This document shows, in pieces, positions 26,777 through 36,239 of a DNA stretch of 64,000 nucleotides. The notes under the pieces are model-generated. The model was not told the origin of the DNA, did no database searches, and worked only from the letters and a program-made list of their open reading frames with translations. Position 1 is the stretch's first letter. The number at the start of each line of letters is the position of its first letter. Source of the stretch: JAUWTJ01 sp965603015 (GTDB lineage: Bacteria > Pseudomonadota > Alphaproteobacteria > M2410). The position numbers and the translations under genes are program-made. Where the stretch lies: the NCBI GenBank assembly GCA_965603015.1, contig CBFDBJ010000003.1, forward strand, positions 36,309 through 100,308, given 5' to 3'.

Positions 26777-28753
26777 CTAGTTTCCGATGTGCTTGTCGAG
26801 AAACGCTTCCAGCTCGGTGAGAGCACGTATCCGGTTTTTTTCAAATGACAGATTGTGATCACCACCTTCAAAGATGACAAGCTTGTACGGTTTGTTTTCC
26901 TTTTTCAGGCGTTTAGCCATGAGTTTCGACTGATCTACCGGAACAACCCGGTCGTTTTCGCCGTGCATTAGAAGAATTGGTATTGCTATTGCGTCGACGT
27001 TGTTTGCTGGCGAGGTGTCACGGAGACGACCACTGTCATCCCACCGATCACCAATTCGGGGATCATTGCCGTCGTTGAATTTGAACGCACCCCAATGGGC
27101 CAGAAGTTTCTTAACATCCGACACTCCGCCAAAGCTGGCCGCACACTGATAAAGATCGGATGTCTTGACGGCACCCATGAGCGCTGCATAACCGCCGTAA
27201 GAGCTGCCGACGATGCAAATGCGCTGCGGATCAGCAATACCCTGCGCAATCAAGGCAAGGGTCCCGTCGGTCAAATCATCCTGCATCGCAAGACCCCATT
27301 GATGATGACCGGCCTCCTCGAATTCCTTGCCATATCCGGTTGACCCTCTGAAATTGGGCTGCAACACAGCATAGCCCCGACTCGCGAGAAACTGTGCCCG
27401 GTAATTGAAGGCCATGGTATCGCGCGAGTTTGGCCCGCCGTGAGGCATGACGACTGTCGCGTAGGGGCCGGGCCCGACCGGTCTGGTCAGGTAGCCGGGG
27501 ATAGCAAGGCCGTCGCGTGCCACAAATTCGAAAGGCTCAACGGGCATCAATTGCCGGCCCTTGAGCAGGGGGTACTTGCGAGCGATCTCGACAACACGGG
27601 CCTCATTTTTCAAGTAAAGAAACCAGGTCCCTGGTTCATTACCATTGCTTGAGAGTACAGCCCATTTCTGGCCAGCGCTGTCCCTGCTGACCAATGTGGT
27701 CTCATTTCCCGGAAGCAGTTTATTCACAGCTTCGGCTGCGCGCTTCCAGGCACTGTCAAAGTATGTGGACCGCGGGTAGTGATCCACATACCAGACCCCA
27801 ACGGCGACACTGCCGGCTTCGTCAAGCCTGACGCCGCCAGCATCTAGCTTGTCGTTTGAAAATACCGTACGAATAACTTTCGAAGATGGCAGATCGAGCA
27901 GGTGAATCTCTTGCCGACCACCCGCCCCCTTGCTGCTGACGAACAATCTGTTTGGATCTTTGCTGAATGCAAGGGCTGAGTAGCCGCCCAAACCGTCTAT
28001 GTCGTCATCCAGTATCTTGCGCCAACCCGACTTTTCCTTATCCTTCAGCTCGGTGATGAAATCGCGCTGATTTACTCGATACCTATACCTGATCCGCACA
28101 TCCCCATCGGCATCTGCCTCGTACCCGCCGATTTTGCTATCCTTGCCGGAAACAACTCTCTTGAGGCCCCCGGTATAAACATCAAGCTTGTAAACCTGCA
28201 GTTCCCATCCATTGCCCTCCCGATCCAGTTCAATCAGAATGTTGTCCGGGTCGTTCGGAAGTATATGCAGAACTCTGTCCTGCAATTGTGCAACCCGACC
28301 ACTGGTCAATTCAAACTTCGACTTCGTGGCACGCCTGGCCTTCGGTATCATCTGTTTGTTGCGCAGGTCGCTGTCCATGGCCACCATGCGGGTTTCAACT
28401 ACTCCGGTACCCCCTCGATATGCGGGGATCTCCAGAACCGCAACCAGACGCGTGTCATTGACCCAGAAGATCCGACTGAGCTCTTCATCAAGCTTCTTTC
28501 TGCCCTCAAAGGTCAGGACCTTAACGTTTTCTCCCGGCGTTCCATACATGTCATAGACTGTCAGAACCTTGGCTCCCTTGTAGGTCTGGATTGCAGCGTA
28601 GTGCGTTCCGCCAGGGGAGAGTTTGACCGACTGAACCATAGGCAGCTGCCCAAAGGCCTCAACCGGCGGCGGCGTGGTGGCTGCAAGGGCCGAACTGCAG
28701 AACAACGCCGTCACTATTGAAAATACCGCCGAATATCTGGACACGCCTGCCAC
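26777..28753 (-). CDS. Exported S9 family (prolyl oligopeptidase-like) peptidase
   Basis: A 658-residue serine peptidase with a signal peptide (cleavage near SALAA, about residue 24). An N-terminal beta-propeller region spans about 30-400, followed by an alpha/beta hydrolase domain. The catalytic triad is visible: Ser518 in GSSYGGY, Asp in HGENDRVVP and His in EGGDHNLS. Relatives are dipeptidyl- or acylaminoacyl-peptidases that cleave short peptides in the periplasm. Codon use is slightly less GC-biased than in the neighbours. The gene stands alone and convergent with the FliL-like gene. Confidence 0.9.
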   Translation of the reverse strand: MAGVSRYSAVFSIVTALFCSSALAATTPPPVEAFGQLPMVQSVKLSPGGTHYAAIQTYKGAKVLTVYDMYGTPGENVKVLTFEGRKKLDEELSRIFWVNDTRLVAVLEIPAYRGGTGVVETRMVAMDSDLRNKQMIPKARRATKSKFELTSGRVAQLQDRVLHILPNDPDNILIELDREGNGWELQVYKLDVYTGGLKRVVSGKDSKIGGYEADADGDVRIRYRYRVNQRDFITELKDKEKSGWRKILDDDIDGLGGYSALAFSKDPNRLFVSSKGAGGRQEIHLLDLPSSKVIRTVFSNDKLDAGGVRLDEAGSVAVGVWYVDHYPRSTYFDSAWKRAAEAVNKLLPGNETTLVSRDSAGQKWAVLSSNGNEPGTWFLYLKNEARVVEIARKYPLLKGRQLMPVEPFEFVARDGLAIPGYLTRPVGPGPYATVVMPHGGPNSRDTMAFNYRAQFLASRGYAVLQPNFRGSTGYGKEFEEAGHHQWGLAMQDDLTDGTLALIAQGIADPQRICIVGSSYGGYAALMGAVKTSDLYQCAASFGGVSDVKKLLAHWGAFKFNDGNDPRIGDRWDDSGRLRDTSPANNVDAIAIPILLMHGENDRVVPVDQSKLMAKRLKKENKPYKLVIFEGGDHNLSFEKNRIRALTELEAFLDKHIGN

Positions 28754-28918
28754 CCCCGTTTGAAAACACCCTTGTTGGTCGTGGCGAGGTTAATGGGGTC
28801 ACAACCGGAGCGCAACTGTAGCCGCCACATACTTGCAAGACATTGAGTGGCGCGAAATCGGGGGGCTGCTCGGAAAATCGTCAGATTCAGGCTTTTCGCA
28901 GTGCAGCATTATCCGTTA

Positions 28919-28951
28919 GAGTGCCTGTGGAGTGCCTGTAGAGTGCTCGTG
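28919..28951. repeat. Three 11-bp direct repeats upstream of mutA
   Basis: GAGTGCCTGTG, GAGTGCCTGTA and GAGTGCTCGTG follow each other without gaps, ending 56 bp before the mutA start. The helical-turn period of 11 bp would suit repeated binding of one regulator. No known operator is recognised. Confidence 0.45.
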
Positions 28952-29007
28952 GCAAACTGGCCGGGGCGCGAGCCTCTGGCCCAAACAAAAACAACAAGAA
29001 GAATGCA

Positions 29008-30942
29008 ATGAGCGAAACAGCCGATAGCACAGGGCAAGCCCTGAACCTTGACCTCAGGGACGACGGGGGTTTTCCGGTGATCGACGAGGCGGCGTGGCGC
29101 GGCCTTGTGGACCAGACCCTGAAGGGGGCGGATTTTGACAGGCGCCTGGTAAAGAAAACCGCCGATGGCATCGCCGTCAAGCCGCTTTACGGCGCTGCGG
29201 ACACCTGCGGCGAGACCGGCCTGCCCGGCCAGATGCCGTTTACGCGCGGCGGTGCGGCGGCGCACGCGCTGTCGCGGCCATGGGATATTACCCTGCGGGT
29301 CGAGCATCCTGACCTTGCCCAAGCCAATGCGATCATCCTCGAGGGTCTGGAAGGCGGCGTCAGCCATCTTGATCTGGTGATCGCCGATCACACCCAGGGC
29401 GGCCTGACGATCAGGGACAAGGCGGACATGGAGGCCCTGATGCAGGGGGTCGACCTGTCGCTGATATCTGTTTCGATTACCGGCGGCGAGGATGCCGGCA
29501 TGGTGTCGCGCTTTGTGGCGATGATCGGCGGGCCAAAGGTTGTCAAAGGCGCCATTGGCCTTGATCCGCTCGGGGCTCTGGCGACCCGGGGCGGCCTTGC
29601 CAAAAGCCTTGAGGAAAGCCTTGGCTTTGCCGGCTCTGTGGCGCAGCAGACAGCCGGTATGACCGATACCTTCCGTACCATGAGCGTCGATATGCGCGGC
29701 TATGATGCGGCGGGGGCCTCACCTGCCCTGTCGCTGGGGATTGCCATGGCAAGCGGCGTGACTTATTTGCGCGCGCTAGAGGCGGCCGGACTTTCGATTG
29801 ATACCGCTGCGAAGCAAATTTCTTTTACCCTGACCACAGATACCGATTTGTTTGTGTCCATCGCTAAATTGCGGGCGGCACGGACCTTGTGGGCGCGCAT
29901 TGTTACCGCTTCAGGCGGCACGCCAGACAGCGCAGCGATGGTCATCGGGGTTGAGACGGCAAGTCGGGTCATGGCGCAGCGCGATCCACATACCAATATC
30001 CTGCGCACGGCGATTGCCGGGTTTGGTGCAGCAATCGGCGGCGCCGACGCGCTTTCGATTTTGCCGTTCACTCACGCCCTCGGGTTGCCGAATGAGCTGG
30101 CCCGCCGGGTTGCACGCAACATCCATGTCCTGCTCGCCGAGGAGACAAACCTTGGCCGGGTGATCGATCCGGCGGGCGGTTCCTTTGCGCTTGAGCGCCT
30201 CACCGATGACGTGGCAGCGGCGGCATGGCGCCATTTTCAGGAGATTGAGGAGCAAGGCGGCATGGCCGCAGCCCTGACCTCCGGGTGGGTCCAGAGCCGC
30301 ATCGCAGAGCTCGACGCCGCGCAGGCGCGCGACGTGGCGACACGCAAGATCACGCTGACCGGCGTCTCCGAGTTTCCGGACATTGCCGGGGCTGTGGTGG
30401 ATCTGGAGCCGCGCCGCCGCCCTGACACTAACGGGGCAGACATTGCCGCGCCGGAGTTTGTCATTCAAGTTGAGGCGCTTGAAGCGAGGCGTCTGGCGGA
30501 ACCCTTTGAAGCCTTGCGCGACCGGGCCGATGCGCACGCCAAATCCAGCGGTGCAGCGCCGTCGATCTTCCTTGCCAATATTGGCCGCCTTGCCGACTTC
30601 ACGGCGCGGGCCGGGTTTGCTCAAAATATTTTTGAATCAGGCGGCATCCAGGCACGATCCGGAGAGGGGCATACCAGTGCTGCAGACGTCGTAAAAGCTT
30701 TCAAGGCCAGCGGCACGTCTGCCGCTTGCCTGTGTTCGAGCGATGCTCTTTACGGGGAGCATGCGACCAACTTTGGCAAGGCGCTGAAAGACGCCGGAGC
30801 GAAACTGATCTTCCTGGCCGGCAATCCGGGCGAGGCGCGCGCGGCTTATGAGGCCGCCGGGGTTTCACACTTTATCCATGTCGGGACGAATGTCCTCGAA
30901 GCGCTCGCAGAAGCGCAAGACGCCTTAGGAGTTCCCGCATGA
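29008..30942 (+). CDS. mutA: Methylmalonyl-CoA mutase small (beta) subunit
   Basis: The non-catalytic partner of the B12-dependent mutase that isomerises methylmalonyl-CoA to succinyl-CoA. At 644 residues it has a TIM-barrel domain, a linker and a degenerate B12-binding domain that lacks the DxHxxG cobalt ligand motif, as expected for this subunit. It overlaps scpA by 4 bp, ensuring balanced translation. The upstream repeats may be regulatory. The pair channels propionyl-CoA from odd-chain or branched carbon into the TCA cycle. Confidence 0.93.
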   Translation: MSETADSTGQALNLDLRDDGGFPVIDEAAWRGLVDQTLKGADFDRRLVKKTADGIAVKPLYGAADTCGETGLPGQMPFTRGGAAAHALSRPWDITLRVEHPDLAQANAIILEGLEGGVSHLDLVIADHTQGGLTIRDKADMEALMQGVDLSLISVSITGGEDAGMVSRFVAMIGGPKVVKGAIGLDPLGALATRGGLAKSLEESLGFAGSVAQQTAGMTDTFRTMSVDMRGYDAAGASPALSLGIAMASGVTYLRALEAAGLSIDTAAKQISFTLTTDTDLFVSIAKLRAARTLWARIVTASGGTPDSAAMVIGVETASRVMAQRDPHTNILRTAIAGFGAAIGGADALSILPFTHALGLPNELARRVARNIHVLLAEETNLGRVIDPAGGSFALERLTDDVAAAAWRHFQEIEEQGGMAAALTSGWVQSRIAELDAAQARDVATRKITLTGVSEFPDIAGAVVDLEPRRRPDTNGADIAAPEFVIQVEALEARRLAEPFEALRDRADAHAKSSGAAPSIFLANIGRLADFTARAGFAQNIFESGGIQARSGEGHTSAADVVKAFKASGTSAACLCSSDALYGEHATNFGKALKDAGAKLIFLAGNPGEARAAYEAAGVSHFIHVGTNVLEALAEAQDALGVPA

Positions 30943-33116
30943 GCCAGATCCCTGATTTCACACAAGTTGCACTTGAGGCAGATGCTTCCCCGGACGCGGC
31001 GAAGTGGGCGCAAGCTGCAGAGGCTATACGCGGCGAGGAGGCCCTCACATGGGAGACGCCGGAGGGCATTCCGGTCAAGGCGCTCTACACCGCCGAGGAC
31101 GTGAAAGGCCTTGATTACCTCGACACATATCCCGGTTTTGCGCCGTTTATTCGCGGGCCCTACCCGACGATGTATGCCACGCGGCCATGGACGATCCGGC
31201 AATATGCCGGGTTTTCGACCGCCGAGGACTCCAATGCGTTCTACCGGCGCAATCTGGCGGCGGGACAAAAAGGCCTGTCGGTGGCCTTCGATCTTGCGAC
31301 CCACCGCGGTTATGATTCCGATCATCCGCGCGTTGCCGGCGATGTCGGCATGGCGGGGGTTGCGATCGATTCCATCTACGACATGCGCACATTGTTTGCG
31401 GGCATTCCGCTCGACGAGATGTCCGTCTCGATGACCATGAACGGCGCGGTGCTTCCCATACTCGCGCTTTATATTGTCGCGGCAGAAGAACAGGGCGTGC
31501 CCCCGGAAAAACTGTCCGGCACGATTCAGAACGATATTCTGAAAGAGTTCATGGTGCGCAATACCTATATTTATCCGCCGACGCCCTCGATGCGGATTAT
31601 CTCGGACATCTTTGCCTATACCTCAAAGAACATGCCGAAATATAATTCGATCTCGATCTCCGGCTATCACATGCAGGAAGCCGGGGCGAGCGCGGACCTG
31701 GAACTGGCCTATACGCTGGCGGATGGTCTGGAATATGTCCGCGCCGGGATCAAGACCGGCCTTGATGTCGATGCCTTTGCGCCGCGCCTGTCCTTCTTCT
31801 GGGCCATTGGCATGAACTTCTTCATGGAGATCGCCAAGATGCGCGCGGCGCGGCTGATCTGGGCGAAGATGATCCACGAGTTCAATCCGAAGAATGAGAA
31901 ATCACTGTCGCTGCGCACCCATTGCCAGACCTCCGGATGGTCGCTCACGGCGCAGGATGTCTACAATAATGTAACGCGCACAGCCATCGAGGCCATGGCG
32001 GCGACGCAGGGCCACACCCAGTCGCTGCATACCAATGCGCTTGATGAAGCGCTCGCCCTGCCGACGGATTTCTCGGCGCGGATCGCACGCAACACGCAGA
32101 TCCTGATCCAGCAGGAAACCGGCACCTGCCGCATTATCGACCCGTGGGCGGGCTCATACTATGTTGAGAAGCTGACCCACGATCTTGCCGCCCGCGCCCT
32201 CGTCCACATCAATGAAGTCGAAGAAATGGGCGGCATGGCCAAAGCCATCGAGGCCGGTATCCCGAAGATGCGGATCGAGGAAGCCGCGGCGAAAACCCAG
32301 GCCCGGATCGACACCGGGACCCAGACCGTGGTCGGCGTCAATAAATATCAGGTGAGCGACGATGCTGTGCTTGACGTGCGCAAGGTGGATAATTCCGCGG
32401 TGCGGGCGCAACAGATTGCCTCGCTCAAAAAACTGCGCGCCTCGCGCGACCAGCCGGCCTGCGATGCAGCGCTGGAGGCCCTGACAAGGGCAGCGGCGAG
32501 CGGCGACGGCAATCTGCTGGCGCTGGGCGTCGATGCGGCGCGCGCCATGGCCTCGGTCGGAGAGATTTCCGATGCGCTGGAAAAGGTCTATGGTCGTCAC
32601 CGGTCCGATATCAAAACCATCAGCGGGGTCTATGCACAAGCCGTGAACAAGAATTCAAAAAATATCAAACGGGTCCGAGACCTCGTCGAAAGTTTCGAGA
32701 CCCATGAGGGTCGCCGCCCGCGCATTCTCGTTGCCAAGATGGGCCAGGACGGCCACGACCGCGGCCAGAAGGTGATCGCCACGGCGTTTGCCGATCTCGG
32801 CTTTGATGTCGATATCGGCCCCCTGTTCCAGACCCCCGAGGAAGTGGCGCAGCAGGCGGTTGAAAACGATGTCCACATGGTCGGTGCCTCGTCGCTCGCC
32901 GCCGGACACCTGACACTCATCCCGGCGCTGAAAAAGGCGCTGACCGCGCTCGGCCGTGACGACATCATGATCGTCGTCGGCGGCGTCATCCCGTCGCAGG
33001 ATTTTGACGCGCTCTATGCAGCGGGCGCGAAGGCGATCTTCCCGCCGGGTACGGTGATTGCCGACGCGGCGGTGAAGCTGCTGGAAGATTTAAGCGCGGC
33101 GCTCGGGGTGGAGTGA
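30939..33116 (+). CDS. scpA: Methylmalonyl-CoA mutase large (alpha, catalytic) subunit
   Basis: The 725-residue catalytic subunit. The substrate-binding barrel (FIRGPYPTMYATRPWTIRQYAG region, split here as FIRGPYPTMY and ATRPWTIRQYAG) precedes a C-terminal cobalamin domain with DGHDRG, where His606 is the lower axial cobalt ligand. GASSLAAGH and FPPGTV complete the B12 pocket. The gene is intact. Its final codons are found again as fragments at 33655-33810, 35519-35581 and 44125-44181, which makes its 3' end a recombination landmark. Confidence 0.96.
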   Translation: MSQIPDFTQVALEADASPDAAKWAQAAEAIRGEEALTWETPEGIPVKALYTAEDVKGLDYLDTYPGFAPFIRGPYPTMYATRPWTIRQYAGFSTAEDSNAFYRRNLAAGQKGLSVAFDLATHRGYDSDHPRVAGDVGMAGVAIDSIYDMRTLFAGIPLDEMSVSMTMNGAVLPILALYIVAAEEQGVPPEKLSGTIQNDILKEFMVRNTYIYPPTPSMRIISDIFAYTSKNMPKYNSISISGYHMQEAGASADLELAYTLADGLEYVRAGIKTGLDVDAFAPRLSFFWAIGMNFFMEIAKMRAARLIWAKMIHEFNPKNEKSLSLRTHCQTSGWSLTAQDVYNNVTRTAIEAMAATQGHTQSLHTNALDEALALPTDFSARIARNTQILIQQETGTCRIIDPWAGSYYVEKLTHDLAARALVHINEVEEMGGMAKAIEAGIPKMRIEEAAAKTQARIDTGTQTVVGVNKYQVSDDAVLDVRKVDNSAVRAQQIASLKKLRASRDQPACDAALEALTRAAASGDGNLLALGVDAARAMASVGEISDALEKVYGRHRSDIKTISGVYAQAVNKNSKNIKRVRDLVESFETHEGRRPRILVAKMGQDGHDRGQKVIATAFADLGFDVDIGPLFQTPEEVAQQAVENDVHMVGASSLAAGHLTLIPALKKALTALGRDDIMIVVGGVIPSQDFDALYAAGAKAIFPPGTVIADAAVKLLEDLSAALGVE

Positions 33117-33151
33117 GAATCCGAACCTGTTGACTTTCCGAAAGAAGATGC

Positions 33152-33658
33152 ATGCTCGATTTTATTACTGGCTTCGAAGACCCCGAAATTCAAAAAAGGG
33201 CTTTTCGAGTCTATCTGGTTTTTGTTGCAAGCTTGTTTGCGCTGGCAATCCTGTCGGTCGCACTGGGGTATGTATTCAGCTCAGAGTTTCGGAGCGAGGC
33301 TTCCTTAAGTAGCCTGCTCACGCAAGTTTTCATGATACCGCTCTTGGCGGGCTATACAGCCTGGCCGTTTGGCGTCTATCGACATTGCCCGGATCCAATT
33401 TCCACAAAAATCGCAATCGGATTTCCGATGATGCTGGGAACTCTCTTCGGACCTCTCATGATTGTTGTGATGCTGACAATGCCGCCGGTGGAGCAAGAGG
33501 CGTCTCTAAGCCTGATTGAGCTTTTTCTTGTTCCTCTGTTCTTTAGTGCTGTTGGTCCCTTGATGATGGGATTCATGAGCTCTGCCGCTTTGTTTTCTTT
33601 GCGGGTGGTCTTGAAAGGAAAATTGAGAGTCGCCGCACCTAATCCGGACAATGGATGA
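33152..33658 (+). CDS. Hypothetical four-helix membrane protein (168 aa)
   Basis: I do not recognise this protein. It has a short acidic N-terminus and about four hydrophobic segments (near residues 22-45, 58-75, 87-110 and 122-150), with a basic C-terminal tail. There are no obvious catalytic residues. It is AT-richer than scpA and lies exactly between the native scpA end and the first scpA tail copy, overlapping the ATG of that copy by 4 bp. Its position marks it as inserted material. Confidence 0.6.
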   Translation: MLDFITGFEDPEIQKRAFRVYLVFVASLFALAILSVALGYVFSSEFRSEASLSSLLTQVFMIPLLAGYTAWPFGVYRHCPDPISTKIAIGFPMMLGTLFGPLMIVVMLTMPPVEQEASLSLIELFLVPLFFSAVGPLMMGFMSSAALFSLRVVLKGKLRVAAPNPDNG

Positions 33659-33810
33659 TCGGCGGCGGCGACGGCGGCGGCATCCCGCCCCAAGACTTCG
33701 ACGAGCTCTATGCCTCGGGCGCCAAAGCGATTTTCCCTCCGGGCACGGTGATTGCCGATGCGGCGGTGAAGCTGCTGGAAGATTTGAGTGCGGAGTTGGG
33801 AGTGGAGTAA
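33655..33810 (+). pseudogene. Duplicated 3' end of a diverged scpA (tail copy 2)
   Basis: Fifty-one codons reproduce the C-terminus of methylmalonyl-CoA mutase, including GAKAIFPPGTVIADAA, through to a TAA stop. Over the last 117 bp it differs from the native tail at about 18 bases, yet only three of 38 residues change. It thus looks like the end of another organism's functional scpA rather than a decayed copy of this one. An ATG opens the frame, but a 51-residue product would have no known function. Confidence 0.85.
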
Positions 33811-33837
33811 TACAGGTCAACCGGAAATGACTTTGAA

Positions 33838-34740
33838 ATGATACCTGACTGGATGAACTCGGTAGAAGGCTTTGTTGGCCTCTACCTCACAACACTGGCG
33901 TGCTGGTCGGTGCTTATTTGGAGGTTGGGTGGTGGCCAGAAACGTTTGATTCTGATTATCGGAATGACTCTTCCTGGCTTTGTTGTCTCATTGTTTGCCT
34001 TTGGCCCTCTTGAATCAGACTTTGTTGAAAAACACGCGTTCATTGTAATCAGCCTGATTACTATGGCGGTGTCAGGCCCGCCCTTTGCGCTTCATCTAGA
34101 CTTTGCAAACTACCGCGAGCGACAAGACGAGAAGTGGGCGTTTAGTGTCGCTCTGCCGAACAGCATCTCGCTAATCCTTGGTTCGTTTGTCGCCTTGATC
34201 CCTGTAGTATCAATCTTCACAACGCTGATTGCAGTGCTAGCACTTGTTATCGTAGACAAGGCTCGTGATCCCCTCGTCCCGCCACAAAATCTACCAATTG
34301 AACTGGAGGTTCATTGGTTTCTATTTCCTCCTTTTCTTCATCTCCTGCTGCTGTTCTTTCCCTTCCTGTTCCTTTGGATGCATCTGGAAACCAGAGAGCC
34401 CCTCTGGCTAGCCCTCTTTGTCTTTTTATTAGTAGGGCCCGCTCTCCAGGTCTTTTTCTTCTTCAAACCAATGCGCGTGCATTTCTTGTCCGACAAGATT
34501 GTCCTCAAGCTCCTGGGCCGCACCTATTTTTACGATTGGTTGAAGATCGAGAAATTCGAAGTTCAGAGCATTGGCGTCGTCACAACGATAAAGGCGGCCT
34601 GTAAAGCTGGCACACCAATCAGACAAGTCCTTCGCTTTCCCTATTATGGCGCTTACCATCCACGTGACCTTGTGGAAACCCTCAATGCTCTGCTCGACGC
34701 AGGTGCTGGCTCACACTCCATAATTCAAGGCAGAACCTAG
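33838..34740 (+). CDS. Hypothetical polytopic membrane protein (300 aa)
   Basis: An unrecognised membrane protein. About seven hydrophobic segments fill residues 10-215, including a strikingly aromatic stretch (FLFPPFLHLLLLFFPFLF). A soluble C-terminal domain of about 80 residues with charged and basic character follows and may be PH-like. It begins 27 bp after tail copy 2 and is followed 5 bp later by a methyltransferase gene, so the two are probably co-transcribed. Codon use is less GC-biased than the flanks. It is part of the cargo between two scpA tail copies. Confidence 0.6.
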   Translation: MIPDWMNSVEGFVGLYLTTLACWSVLIWRLGGGQKRLILIIGMTLPGFVVSLFAFGPLESDFVEKHAFIVISLITMAVSGPPFALHLDFANYRERQDEKWAFSVALPNSISLILGSFVALIPVVSIFTTLIAVLALVIVDKARDPLVPPQNLPIELEVHWFLFPPFLHLLLLFFPFLFLWMHLETREPLWLALFVFLLVGPALQVFFFFKPMRVHFLSDKIVLKLLGRTYFYDWLKIEKFEVQSIGVVTTIKAACKAGTPIRQVLRFPYYGAYHPRDLVETLNALLDAGAGSHSIIQGRT

Positions 34741-34745
34741 GAGCG

Positions 34746-35492
34746 ATGCCCGACAACCACTACATACACTCCCGACTGGCGCAGGTCTATGACGTATCCG
34801 ATCAGCCTTATCCTGCCGAGAAGACATTCTATCTATCGCTTGCGGGCGCGCCACCGCGCAAGGTCCTTGACCTTGGCTGCGGGGTCGGCAACCTGTGCCA
34901 CGGGTTTCGCGAGAACGGTCACGAAGTGACCGGCGTTGACCCGGCCCCGGCGATGCTTGATGTTGCGGCTGCCAAGCCCGGCGGCGCGGCGATCAAGTGG
35001 ATCACCTGCGATGCGCAATCGTTTCGGTCAGATGAGCGCTTCGACCTCATCATCATGACCGGCCACGCCTTTCAGGTGCTTCTGAATGATGAGGATATTC
35101 AGGCAACACTCAAAACCATGCGCGATCATATTGCACAGGACGGCACGCTGGCCTTTGAGTCTCGTAATCCCGAAATCGACTGGGTCACCCGCTGGACCGC
35201 CAGACCTGATACCGTGTGGGAGCTGAACCCGCGCGAAACCGTCTCGATTTCAACACACGTTCTGGACCGGTCCGGAGACACGATCTCTTTTGAGCATCAT
35301 TACCGGTTCCCTGATGAGGAACTGGTGTCGTCCAGCACTCTGAAATTTACAACACTGGCTGACCTAACCAAATTTCTGGAAGATGCCGGATTTCAGGTTG
35401 AAGCCTGTTACGGCGACTGGGATCGCTCGCCCTTTGTACCCGAGACTTCCCTGGAAATGATCATCGTCGCGAAACCAGGGGATGAGGTCTGA
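34746..35492 (+). CDS. Class I SAM-dependent methyltransferase
   Basis: A 248-residue methyltransferase. Motif I is VLDLGCGVGNL, the acidic ribose-binding residue lies in VTGVDPAPAML, and CDAQSF and LIIMTGHAFQVL follow. The C-terminal half has the beta-rich extension seen in small-molecule methyltransferases. The substrate is unknown. It starts 5 bp after the membrane-protein gene. The third scpA tail fragment begins 26 bp after its stop. Confidence 0.85.
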   Translation: MPDNHYIHSRLAQVYDVSDQPYPAEKTFYLSLAGAPPRKVLDLGCGVGNLCHGFRENGHEVTGVDPAPAMLDVAAAKPGGAAIKWITCDAQSFRSDERFDLIIMTGHAFQVLLNDEDIQATLKTMRDHIAQDGTLAFESRNPEIDWVTRWTARPDTVWELNPRETVSISTHVLDRSGDTISFEHHYRFPDEELVSSSTLKFTTLADLTKFLEDAGFQVEACYGDWDRSPFVPETSLEMIIVAKPGDEV

Positions 35493-35518
35493 GGCGGAGC
35501 CAGAGGCTTGAGGCCACC

Positions 35519-35581
35519 TTCCCTCCGGGTACGGTGATTGCCGTCGCGGCGGTCAAGCTGCTGGAGGATTTGAGTGCGGAG
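35519..35581 (+). pseudogene. Short scpA 3'-end fragment (tail copy 3)
   Basis: Twenty-one codons match the scpA C-terminus (FPPGTVIAVAAVKLLEDLSAE). That run is 21 residues, so its parts are FPPGTVIAVAA and VKLLEDLSAE. It shares the CCT, TTG-AGT and GAG codons with tail copy 2 rather than with the native gene. An Asp-to-Val change shows loss of constraint. It ends at a small dyad beside the dsbA stop codon. Confidence 0.8.
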
Positions 35582-35597
35582 GCCTTTAATAGGCCTC
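35579..35597. terminator. Short hairpin at the dsbA end / scpA-tail junction
   Basis: GAGGCCT and AGGCCTC are exact inverted arms around TTAAT, the latter containing the dsbA stop codon. The stem is only 7 bp without a T-run, so termination is possible but weak. It coincides with the breakpoint between tail copy 3 and the dsb genes. Confidence 0.3.
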
Positions 35598-36239
35598 AGC
35601 TACGGCTTCTTCTACCAACTGTTTCAACTGTTCATAACCAAAGCTGGGCATAGGCCGACCATTGACAAAAAACTCGGGAGTAGCGCGGACATTAAGCGTT
35701 TGTCCGTCCTGCACATCTCTTTGAACTGTTTGGGCAACGCTCGCACTATTCAAATCGGCTGAGAACCGCTCTCGATCCAGACGCAAAGTGCCTAACATGT
35801 TCTGAGCACGGTCTGGTTGGGAGACATGATTGGCCACCCAGGCTTGTTGATTAGCGAACAACAGCTGCAAAGCGGGCCAGAACTTGCCTTGCAAATGAGC
35901 CGCCTCAAGCATTTTTACCACTTGATCAGAACCTTGATGGAGAGGGGCGTAGCGCATCACCACCTTGACCTTACCGGGGTACAGATCAATGAATTCTTCG
36001 ACCAACGGGAAGAAATCACTACAGGTCCCGCAAGCAGGATCAAAAAATTCCACAATAGTGACTTTAGCGTCTTTGGGCCCTTTGGTCGGGGCGCCAGCAC
36101 GTTCCAGCGCCTTCAAATTACTGGATACAAAGTCATCTTCTTTGGTTACTTGCTGGCTCTTAAACACAAGAACAGCAACAACTAAAAGCAATGCAAGTGC
36201 AACAGAGACGCTGGCAAAAAGAACGTTCTTATTCATCAT
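35586..36239 (-). CDS. DsbA-like periplasmic thiol oxidoreductase
   Basis: A 217-residue thioredoxin-fold protein with an N-terminal membrane anchor or signal (about residues 6-26). The redox motif is FFDPACGTC (Cys70, Cys73), and the cis-Pro is in RATPEFFVNG. It is predicted to introduce disulfides into exported proteins, reoxidised by the neighbouring DsbB. It overlaps the dsbB gene by 11 bp. The pair is AT-richer than the surroundings and borders an scpA tail fragment, which suggests joint horizontal acquisition. A double ATG makes the exact start uncertain by one codon. Confidence 0.88.
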   Translation of the reverse strand: MMNKNVLFASVSVALALLLVVAVLVFKSQQVTKEDDFVSSNLKALERAGAPTKGPKDAKVTIVEFFDPACGTCSDFFPLVEEFIDLYPGKVKVVMRYAPLHQGSDQVVKMLEAAHLQGKFWPALQLLFANQQAWVANHVSQPDRAQNMLGTLRLDRERFSADLNSASVAQTVQRDVQDGQTLNVRATPEFFVNGRPMPSFGYEQLKQLVEEAVAEAY

